Below are positions 59,301 through 64,000 of a stretch of 64,000 bases of DNA, piece after piece. Under the pieces are notes generated by a model that worked only from the letters and a program-made list of their open reading frames with translations, had not been told where the DNA came from and did no database searches. Every line of letters begins with the position of its first letter. Positions within the stretch are counted from its first letter, which is position 1. Made by a program: the position numbers and the translations under genes. The stretch spans positions 105,260,363-105,324,362 of the forward strand of contig OX421961.1 of assembly GCA_949128115.1 (NCBI GenBank). Direction: 5' to 3'. The DNA is from Anaspis maculata (Eukaryota; Arthropoda; Insecta; Coleoptera; Scraptiidae).

Positions 59301-62300
59301 ATGTGGCACCTCCGCCAAAATGGACAAATGTAGCTTACCCACTGCTGAAGTTTCCATTCAGTTGCACGGGCAAAAGCCTACATAAACGCTCTGGAATGCA
59401 CTAGAAAGCTCCGCAATTGTACACTGCGACCTAATATGAAGAGTCTAGAAAGATCGCGTGTTATCCAGAATCGCCGCTATAGCACTGCCCCCCTCTTAAG
59501 CCTGTTCGTCCCGAATAGGCTCCTCGTTACTCCCCGAGTAACGTGCAAGGCGATCAAGGTGGACAACTTTCATCTTAGCTCTCGGGACTCGCTGGATTCT
59601 GTACACGACGTCATGATTCTTCTTGACTACCGTGTACGGTCCTTCCCACGACGGATGCGACTTTGGAGACCTTCCCTTCTTGCGTTGAGGATTGTACAAC
59701 CAGACCAGGTCCACCTGCTTGAAATCCCTTGGAATTAGCCTTCAAGTCGTAGCGTGTCTTCATTCGGTCGGTGGCGACTCGAACCTGTTCCCGGACCAAC
59801 TCGTGGATGTCGCACATTTTTTGACCTTGGGTGGAGGGGTGTCGTCCTGGTCTTCTGTATCCCGAGTAGAGTACAGATAGCTTGGAACACGTTGGATTTG
59901 AAGTTTTGTCCCTGGTCTGAGTGTAATTCCAGGGGTACTCCGAAACGGCTGATCAAAGTATTCGCCAGCACCCTCGCCACTGTAGAAGCCTCTTGGTTGG
60001 CCACTTGCTGAAGTAGTCCATGGCAACCAGTATGTATTTGTTGCCATCTTCCGTTGTGGGGAACGGGCCAGCCACATCGATCGCGATGCGTTCAAAAGGC
60101 GCTCCAAGAGTCGTCCCGGCAGTTCACCCAGTAGAATCGCACCTTGGCCAATGTCTTGTTCACCCCAAGGTGCCCTCCAGTGACGCCATCGTGCATTTCT
60201 TTCAGGACTTCTTCCACTCTCTTCTTGGGAAGCACCAATTAAACCATCTCCTTCTTCCCATCAGGACTCTCCCAGACTCTCTTTAGCAGCCCATTATCTA
60301 TTCTCAGAAAATTCTACTGTGCTCAAAGAGCCTTGAATTCGGGCCCTTCACCAGAGATTTCGCCCCATTCCGGTCTGTCCTGGCCAAGTTCCTTTCTTTC
60401 AGCAAGTGAACCGATTGCTGGGTCCTCGCGCTGCCCCTTCTTGAGGTCAGCAGTAGTCCAATTCCTGGGAGTTTCAACGACAATTGCCTTGACTTCGACG
60501 TTACCATTCTGTTAGTCACCTTTTTGCAGTGCTCACAGTCCTCGTTGCATGGTTTTCGAGAAAGAGCATCCGCATTGCCATGACTTCTTCCAGGGCAATA
60601 TTAGACTTTGAAGTCATATTGTTGCAGTTTCTCGATCCACCGTGCCAACTGCCCCTCGGGATTCTTCAACTGCAGTAGCCATTTCAGCGCAGCGCCAGCG
60701 TCGAAAACTATCTCGATCCAGACAGCGTGCTCAAAGTGTCGTCAATCCGAGGCAGTGGAGAGGTGTATTTTTTTGTCATATCATCAAGTTTGCGATAGTC
60801 CACGCAATATCGCGTACTCCCGTCTTTCTTCGTAATCGAAACAACCGATGATGACCATGGGCTTGTCGATTCTTCTATCACGCCTTTATCTAACATGTTT
60901 TTCAAGAGCTTCGACACCTCTTCTTGCTTCGCCAACGGTAGGCGCCGGGGAGTTTGTCGGATTGGTGTGGCGTTCTCGGTGTTGATCCGATGTTGGATCA
61001 TGCTGGTCCCCCCGGTAGGATTACCTTCCGTCGCAAAGGCTGCAGCTTCTCCTTGAATGATTTGCGGCGCAAGCTCTTTCTCCTTGCAACTCAGATGTTT
61101 TCAGTCAGGCGAGAACATCTCCACTAGCTTTTTCTCCAAGAGCTTGGGAGTCTCAGCCTTTGCCGATATGTCTTCACAGCGTGAGATCCATTCTACGGGT
61201 TCACACTTGCCCAGGGTCTTTCATTCCTTGATTGTTTTGCACGTCTTGTTCGCATTAATGACTCTGATCGGGATTTTCGTCTTGTCCATGTTGATCAATG
61301 TCTTGGCCATGATGCAGCTGGCAGCTGTGTCGGGTTCAGCAATGCCGGCGACATGTCCCCTAGGTTGTCCGCTTAGTGTTGCCCACACGATTTTCTCAGT
61401 TAGCGGCTACACGAACGGTTTCAGCCGAAAGTGGGCGGATTTCCTCTGCGGCCTTCATGGGTGTTCTAAGCGCCATTTCTTCATTCCCGATCATCAGCGT
61501 CCGCTGTCCAACATCCAGGATAAATCCGTACTTACCAATTAAGTCCAGGCCAAGTATGAAGTCGTCAACAATGTAAGCGACCAGGAACTTTTCTCGCAGA
61601 AGAAATCGTCCAAAGCGAATGCTCACTCCAGCTTCTCCGTACAATGTAGCAGATTCTCCGGTAGCTGTAGTCAAACAAGCGCCGTCCCTCAGTGACACAA
61701 TGCGTTGCTTTCGAAGAATTCCACGTCGAACAATTGACTTCGTGACTCCAGTATCGATTACGAACACGCGATTGTCCTCATCAAGCTTTCCACTAAGAAG
61801 AAGGCTATTAGGTGACTTCTGCAGCAGTGAGACGGAGAAACTCCTGGGGCACTGAGGACTGCCAGCTAGCATGCACCCTTTAGCGCTAGCTGGAATAAGT
61901 TTCCCTGATAGCGTCTATCAGGGCTGGGAGTTCTCCGTCCCGGTGTGGAACGGTCACTTGAACTCGACCTTTGCCTGCAGTCCCGAAGCAGATGTCCTGG
62001 TCTTCCACAGCCGAAGCAACGCGGTCTTCCTCCAGCTCATGACTCATCTTGGGGTTTGTTCCAAAATAAAACGCCGAGGATTTCTTCGAGTATTTCCTTT
62101 ATAGATTTCTCGGAAGTATGTGGTTCTCCGGATTCGTCAAAGTTTACCTCCCTAAGACGATGAGGGCGCGAAGCATCTTTGGCTGCCTCAATGCAAATAG
62201 CTTGAATGAATGCGTCGCTGACGCTGGCTGGATTGCTGATTATGACCATCTGACGCAGATCTGGATCTCTTAGTCCGCCCACGAAGGTTTCTTTTGCGAT

Positions 62301-64000
62301 GTCTTCTAAAACATCCGCTGGATGCACTGCATAGGCTAGGTGAACCAGCCTTAGAACTTCGGATTCGAATTCCCGAAAGCTTTCTCAGCTCATTTGTGTC
62401 CTGGCCTTCAGCTGGGTTTATGGATCTGCCGCACATGATTGTCCCCATATCGAAGCTCTAGGACCCTGGTCAGCTTGGCAAAGTCTTTTTGTTCGTTCTC
62501 CGGAATCGTCTAGAGCAGCTCCAACGCTGGGCCTCTGAGAGCCAGAACTAGAGCTGTAGCTCTCTCATCGTCGCTCCATCCGTTTGCTTCGGCAGCGGCA
62601 TCGAACTGTCTCTTATAGTTGGTCCATGGGCTTTTCCCATCGAAGTTTGGCAGCTTCACACCATGGACACCCACTGAACTGACTACCGTAGCACTAGCGG
62701 CAGTTTTTCGAACCTGTTGCTCCAGCTTCGTCATGTTGGCCTCCATCGCTTCCATTCTTTCTTCTACCATCGCGACCATTTTCTCTTCCAGCTTGTTTAC
62801 ACTGCCGTCTAAATATCGCGTCTGTTGTTCTTCAACGACTAGAATTTCTTCCCTTTCCTCCAGGCGTTTCCTTTCCTGTTCTTCCAGCAGGTTTCTCAAT
62901 TCCTGTTCCTGCTCTTCTAGAAGATTCTTCAGTTCTGCCTTGTCTTCTAAACGCTCTTTGACGCGTTTTTTCCTGTTCTTCTTTCTCTTCTAGATGTCTC
63001 TTTGCCTGTTCTTCTAGAAGCTTTTTCAACTCTTCTTTTCCTTCCTGGCGTTCTGTTTTTTGTTCCTGCATCATCGCCATGATAATCGCCAAAGTGTCTT
63101 CGACTTCTGTCTTCGACATGCTTTTCGTCTTCGGCTTTTACCAATCAATTCCGGTATTTCCGAACTCCCTGTAGTCGCAGGCCGAATTTCTCTTTATTAT
63201 ACCGCTTTCTGACACCAAATGATATGTATTTCACGTATGGGTTCGATTATAATTGAGACGATCGTTTTAAAACACAACGCACACTGTTTATTACTGCGTA
63301 CAACAATAGATATATAGGTACTTACACGTCAACAATTATTAACGCTTGGGAATATTGCTGAGACTACTCCGCTTTTATCGCACTTGATCACTTCCAATTC
63401 ATAACTTACTGTCTAGTCGAGGACGGTGCTTTATATATGCCTCCGATTAGTGTTCTCGAACTTCCCCTCGTCCTTCAGCAAATTTCATAGTGGTCTGGCA
63501 TATGGTTTCTAGACGACTCCCGAATAATCACACACCCTTCGCGTGCGCGTGCTTTCCATGCGTTCTGGAATGTCAGCACCTCCGCCAATTCGGCTGATGT
63601 TTTCTGATCGACCGTTCAAATCTCCCCATTCAGTTTCACGGGCAGAGGCCTACACGCACGCTCTGGAATGCACTAGAACGCTCCGCACTTGTACACTGCG
63701 ACCTAATGGGAAGAATCTAGGAAGATCGCGTGTTATCCAGAATCGCCGCTCTTAACAATACGTTTTGTCTTAATCCACTCAGTACTTGAACTTTTTGAAC
63801 GAATAAATTTGAATTTTCAGCTGCCACCAAGTTCCAGCTATCGCTAACTCCACCGGATTTTGCACAGTACCGCGTGAACGACTTGTTCAAAGGCTTGGGC
63901 CCGATTGCTATATTTTCGGCAAAACGTCACTGGACGGCACCCCGTTTGGTACAGCTCCATCGCGGAAGGACCACGGAGGGCTTTGGGTTCTCAGTACGTG
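41101..64000 (+). CDS. rhophilin orthologue, partial, five exons
   Basis: Rhophilins are cytoplasmic scaffold proteins that bind active Rho GTPases through an N-terminal HR1 coiled coil, followed by a BRO1 domain and a PDZ domain. All three appear in order: HR1 in the exon at 41101, BRO1 across exons at 53510, 58102 and 58779, and the opening of PDZ in the exon at 63821. Joined exons give about 509 codons without a stop, and phases 2, 1, 1 and 1 match at every junction with GT-AG sites. Exons are markedly more GC-rich than the introns. Introns are about 12.2 kb, 4.3 kb, 65 bases and 4.8 kb; the large ones are filled with transposons. The N-terminus and the rest of PDZ lie outside the confirmed part. 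Confidence 0.93.
41883..43109. mobile_element. 1.2 kb palindromic CAGGGTG element in intron
   Basis: Ends CAGGGTGATTCACCACCAAA and its complement TTTGGTGGTGAATCACCCTG (one or two mismatches), flanked by TA at 41881-41882 and 43110-43111. The arms run about 550 bases and contain a second nested pair, CAGGGTGATTCATGTATTTC and its complement (near 41993 and 43000). The non-coding loop lies near 42470-42540. In a rhophilin pre-mRNA it would form a long hairpin. Confidence 0.87.
43294..44961. mobile_element. 1.7 kb palindromic CAGGGTG element in intron
   Basis: Ends CAGGGTGTCCGAGGTTCAAA and TTTAAACCTCGGACACCCTG, flanked by TA. Inside, four copies of a mini-hairpin built on GTGGCGTAGATATTGG and CTATTTTCTACGCC lie near 43551, 43865, 44340 and 44650, in paired orientations, together with repeated AACGAAGCCTCAAATCAA and AAACTCAAATATCTCAAAAA. 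The internal structure is therefore a palindrome of duplicated modules. Non-coding. Confidence 0.85.
44966..45520. mobile_element. CAGGGTGTTTC element abutting its neighbour
   Basis: Ends CAGGGTGTTTCAGGAATGAT and GACGAGAAACACCCTG, flanked by TA. The arms include AAAGTTCGGCCTAATGACGA and GGAACATTCCGACAAATT with complements. The centre has a GTGGCGTAGAAGTTATGAGG hairpin. Its left TA directly follows the right TA of the preceding element, so the two are separated by only TATA. Related half-copies occur at 27228-27430 and 45967-46090. Confidence 0.83.
45541..45744. mobile_element. palindromic MITE, family A copy 2
   Basis: Ends CCATACACTTTCTATTTTCA and GAATAGAAATTGTATGG, with arms containing AGTGACAAGCTGGA and a GGCCGATGCCCGCTGAT centre. 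Same family as 37226-37440, with better preserved ends. It lies within intron sequence of rhophilin. Confidence 0.83.
45967..46120. repeat. truncated CAGGGTGTTTC element end
   Basis: CAGGGTGTTTCAGCGATGAT and AAATTCGGCATAATGACGAAG match the left arm of the element at 44966-45520, but no right end is present. The fragment runs into a CAATATGGCGACCAAGATGG segment similar to the 18.5 kb tandem array. Confidence 0.65.
46121..48640. other. no exon recognised (intron of rhophilin)
   Basis: Contains a segment near 46215-46265 repeated from 8545-8600, and a lone GAACACCCTGTA end near 47305. No splice-compatible coding exon could be supported. Otherwise nothing distinctive. Confidence 0.5.
48645..49255 (+). 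pseudogene. LINE reverse transcriptase fragment, frameshifted
   Basis: Segments in different frames line up with one LINE polymerase C-terminus: [21 protein letters not shown], then [16 protein letters not shown] and [12 protein letters not shown], then [17 protein letters not shown]. At least two frameshifts and several stops are needed. The catalytic YxDD core lies upstream and is missing. The family differs from the fragment at 22344-23045. It sits in sense orientation inside the large rhophilin intron. Confidence 0.78.
49260..50590. other. no exon recognised (intron of rhophilin)
   Basis: AT-rich; only short frames without motifs and no repeat with clear ends. Confidence 0.5.
50595..50715. 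repeat. short inverted plus direct repeat
   Basis: TGGAACAATCTGCCAAAATA near 50597 pairs with GGCAGATTGTTCCAAAATA-type sequence near 50651, while the TAGTGTCAAAAAA...GAACTT segment is repeated directly at about 50614 and 50668. A small local rearrangement, with no function inferred. Confidence 0.6.
50824..51325 (+). mobile_element. solo LTR of the Ty3/gypsy family
   Basis: A 502-base LTR begins TGTTACGAGCGGCGATC and ends GAAATACGTAACA, flanked by the 4-base duplication GTAC at 50820-50823 and 51326-51329. It matches the LTRs at 58991-59484 and 63220-63757 in reverse orientation. A TATA box (CATATAAAAG near 51127) and a polyadenylation signal AATAAA (near 51262) are intact. No internal sequence remains, as expected after LTR-LTR recombination. 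The orientation is sense with respect to rhophilin. Confidence 0.9.
51330..52074. other. no exon recognised (intron of rhophilin)
   Basis: No motif-bearing frame. Nothing distinctive. Confidence 0.45.
52075..52104 (+). promoter_or_regulatory. possible TATA-type promoter
   Basis: TATAAAAG at 52075 and a second TATAAAAAAA at 52096 precede a GC-richer stretch and a small ATG frame (52212-52274). It could be an internal promoter for a short rhophilin isoform, or the promoter of an unrecognised LTR. Only the motifs support it. Confidence 0.25.
52339..52584 (+). CDS. unrecognised open frame in rhophilin intron
   Basis: An 82-codon open stretch without an ATG near its start, encoding [18 protein letters not shown] followed by [19 protein letters not shown], ends at TAG just by a weak GTAGGT donor. 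Its base composition is less AT-rich than the surroundings, and it is acidic and polar. It is not required by the exon phases on either side (HR1 exon phase 2 joins 53510 directly). It may be an alternative exon, an old transposon gag-like piece or chance. I do not recognise it. Confidence 0.2.
   Translation, partial: SHCTLASDDEYADRPTTAHRTNRSLLNPSDVLTSTFLKLLFANIAQNPSLLLADPTSETIDDENVESITGIAKSSKVIGDG
53510..53805 (+). CDS. rhophilin exon, start of BRO1 domain
   Basis: Encodes [52 protein letters not shown] and [20 protein letters not shown], the opening of the rhophilin-type BRO1 domain, including the family's IPLGLKETK linker. The acceptor is CTTTTGCAG at 53509; the first base completes an AGC codon with AG from the HR1 exon. 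The donor G|GTAAGG at 53805 leaves phase 1. BRO1 folds as a banana-shaped helical domain that binds membrane-trafficking partners in related proteins. Confidence 0.93.
53806..54413. other. intron sequence, nothing distinctive
   Basis: Several moderately long frames occur, mainly on the minus strand, but none has motifs or splice support. Confidence 0.5.
54414..54528. mobile_element. small hairpin MITE
   Basis: GAGTGATCAAATAAATTTCT near 54414 pairs with AGAAATTTATTCGATCACTC ending near 54528, one mismatch. The 115-base element has a short GC-richer centre. Target duplication is unclear. Confidence 0.7.
54611..54851. mobile_element. MITE with long inverted ends
   Basis: TAGAGTTGACGGCACACCAC and its complement GTGGTGTGCCGTCAACTCTA are perfect 20-base ends that continue inward imperfectly through CCTGTGGGCGG and CCGCCCACAGG. 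The ends themselves begin and finish with TA, consistent with a TA duplication. 241 bases, non-coding, inside a rhophilin intron. Confidence 0.82.
54860..56284. other. intron sequence, one stray element end
   Basis: A single TATACAGGGTGTACGG motif near 55359 looks like one end of a lost hairpin element. No exon or other repeat recognised. Confidence 0.5.
56287..57872. mobile_element. 1.6 kb palindromic element with nested ends
   Basis: The outer ends (GCCCAGGCGCCAGGGAGCAA, and its imperfect complement ending GGAGCCTGGGC) are flanked by TA at 56285-56286 and 57873-57874. The arms of about 780 bases are highly similar: AGTGCACCAGCGTGG..., TGGAAACTAGCTTAAAACGA, AAGTGGTCAGCTCACA and their complements. 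Within the arms, at 56788 and about 57379, an inner CAGGGTGTACT / AGTACACCCTG pair occurs, like the ends of the other hairpin elements. The loop is near 57069-57109. Non-coding; lies in a rhophilin intron. Confidence 0.88.
58102..58713 (+). CDS. rhophilin exon, BRO1 core
   Basis: Continues the BRO1 domain with [58 protein letters not shown] and [16 protein letters not shown]. The acceptor is GATTATAG at 58101; the first two bases complete GGT with the previous exon. The donor GG|GTAAGA at 58713 leaves phase 1. It is strongly GC-rich with third-position C/G, unlike its surroundings, so the long antisense frame over 58029-58646 is a by-product. Confidence 0.94.
58779..58973 (+). CDS. rhophilin exon, end of BRO1 domain
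   Basis: Encodes [19 protein letters not shown], then [18 protein letters not shown] and an acidic [17 protein letters not shown] tail, matching the helical end of BRO1 and the linker to PDZ. The preceding intron is only 65 bases (58714-58778). The donor AAG|GTAATA at 58973 leaves phase 1. The next intron contains the gypsy element beginning 17 bases after this donor. Confidence 0.93.
58991..59484 (-). repeat. 3' LTR of the gypsy element
   Basis: Plus-strand text begins TGCTACGTATTTCACG and ends ATCGCCGCTATAGCA. It aligns with the other LTR and the solo LTR. The TATA box seen in those (near 63434 and 51127) is altered here to a CATATGTTGAG-type sequence. The ends have drifted from TGTTACG. 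Confidence 0.9.
59485..59500 (-). other. polypurine tract
   Basis: The minus-strand text is CTTAAGAGGGGGGCAG directly upstream of the 3' LTR, in the position from which plus-strand DNA synthesis starts in LTR retrotransposons. Confidence 0.8.
59560..60260 (-). pseudogene. gypsy integrase remnant with C-terminal GPY/F module
   Basis: In order on the minus strand: a [13 protein letters not shown] segment of the HHCC zinc region, [18 protein letters not shown] with the first catalytic D (codon 60078-60076), [11 protein letters not shown] with the second, then a jump to [20 protein letters not shown] and a GPY/F module ([26 protein letters not shown]). The CC half of the zinc region is missing near 60105, and the stretch with the third catalytic E is missing near 59825. 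Frameshifts occur at both places. Confidence 0.85.
60540..61030 (-). pseudogene. gypsy reverse transcriptase / RNase H, internally deleted
   Basis: The RT N-terminus is present ([55 protein letters not shown]), ending at STLSGSR followed by a TAG where tryptophan is expected. After only a few codons the text jumps, near 60694, to the end of RNase H ([20 protein letters not shown]). The palm with the YxDD box, the thumb and most of RNase H are gone, a loss of several hundred residues compared with intact elements. Confidence 0.87.
61396..61872 (-). pseudogene. gypsy aspartic protease region
   Basis: The minus-strand frame of 158 codons contains [15 protein letters not shown] (catalytic DTG) and, about 65 residues on, [16 protein letters not shown], the hydrophobic ILG motif of retropepsins. 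This is the best preserved domain of the element. It would process the Gag-Pol polyprotein. Uninterrupted here, but isolated from intact gag and pol. Confidence 0.86.
61977..62018 (-). other. CCHC zinc knuckle of gag
   Basis: Minus-strand codons give [14 protein letters not shown], a perfect CX2CX4HX4C nucleocapsid knuckle. It lies between the gag body and the protease, as expected for Ty3/gypsy. Confidence 0.9.
62037..63119 (-). pseudogene. gypsy gag, frameshifted
   Basis: The ATG at 63119 opens [20 protein letters not shown] followed by a long charged coiled coil rich in E, K, R and Q (to about 62800). Capsid-type motifs [17 protein letters not shown] and [16 protein letters not shown] come near 62620-62510, and [15 protein letters not shown] near 62280. 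At least three frameshifts or stops break it. The coiled-coil leader contains repeats of RTGKE and LEE-type words, which may have expanded. Confidence 0.82.
63203..63217 (-). other. primer-binding site, tRNA-Leu-like
   Basis: The plus-strand text CGCTTTCTGACACCA resembles the 3' end of a leucine tRNA (with its CCA). On the element's strand this is TGGTGTCAGAAAGCG, two bases inside the 5' LTR. It primes minus-strand DNA synthesis. Confidence 0.75.
63220..63757 (-). repeat. 5' LTR of the gypsy element
   Basis: Plus-strand text begins TGATATGTATTTCACG and ends CGCCGCTCTTAACA; it is flanked at the right by ATAC. It retains a TATA-like TTATATATG (63430-63438), the presumed antisense promoter. Longer than its partner because of small insertions near 63540-63640. 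Confidence 0.9.
63821..64000 (+). CDS. rhophilin exon, linker and start of PDZ
   Basis: The acceptor GAATTTTCAG ends at 63820; the first two bases complete GCT with the previous exon. Encodes [38 protein letters not shown] and then TEGFGFSVR, where GFGF is the carboxylate-binding loop of the PDZ domain. The window ends inside the PDZ domain, so the exon continues beyond. Confidence 0.93.

Larger units (their letters stand above)
58991..63757 (-). mobile_element. defective Ty3/gypsy LTR retrotransposon
   Basis: Two LTRs (494 and 538 bases) bound an internal region with gag, protease, partial reverse transcriptase, RNase H and integrase in the Ty3/gypsy order on the minus strand. The target duplication ATAC is at 58987-58990 and 63758-63761. 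A primer-binding site and a polypurine tract are in place. Frameshifts in gag, loss of the polymerase catalytic core, loss of the integrase CC pair and of its last acidic residue make it non-autonomous. The LTRs differ in length and sequence, so the copy is not very recent. It lies antisense inside a rhophilin intron. Confidence 0.92.

Noticed and set aside
1..64000. CRISPR array, bacterial operon or riboswitch
   Set aside because: The spliced gene and the transposon content are eukaryotic; tandem repeats here lack the constant-repeat, unique-spacer layout.

Overview
This is a eukaryotic, gene-poor, AT-rich stretch that looks like an insect genome. A spliced animal gene is present with introns as short as 65 bases, and the transposon families are typical of arthropods: a Ty3/gypsy element, hAT and Tc1/mariner relatives, LINE fragments with simple-repeat tails, and tRNA-derived SINEs. 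A hemipteran is my best guess from the general look of the sequence (frequent TAGGTACCTA-like words), but I cannot fix the order.

The one host gene I can name is a rhophilin orthologue (Rho-GTPase effector; HR1-BRO1-PDZ) on the + strand. Five coding exons are clear: 41101-41345 (HR1), 53510-53805, 58102-58713 and 58779-58973 (BRO1), and 63821-64000 (start of PDZ, cut by the window end). Splice sites and phases agree across all four introns. The start of the protein lies upstream; 35695-35763 is a possible but unproven first coding exon.

Layout. 1-6.5 kb: a hAT element with perfect 8-base target duplications, foldback repeats, and a 2.6 kb inverted repeat around a dead Tc1 transposase fragment. 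6.5-18.5 kb: mostly featureless, with two small hairpin elements and a tRNA-like SINE head. 18.5-20.4 kb: tandem arrays, one carrying repeated YY1/Pho-like sites, and GACA/GACG microsatellites. 21.7-23.2 kb: a SINE and a LINE reverse-transcriptase fragment. 25.4-30.6 kb: a tandemly duplicated repeat block. 31.6-32.9 kb: a LINE tail split by a hAT element that itself holds a SINE. 37-46 kb: a dense run of palindromic elements ending in TA-CAGGGTG. 48.6-49.3 kb: a second LINE fragment. 50.8-51.3 kb: a solo LTR. 56.3-57.9 kb: a 1.6 kb palindrome. 59.0-63.8 kb: a nearly full-length but deleted Ty3/gypsy element of the same family as the solo LTR, antisense inside a rhophilin intron that was only about 76 bases long before the insertion.

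The most interesting theme is the number and size of near-palindromic elements. Several lie inside rhophilin introns and would fold into long double-stranded hairpins when the gene is transcribed. I see no CRISPR array, operon, functional tRNA or rRNA.
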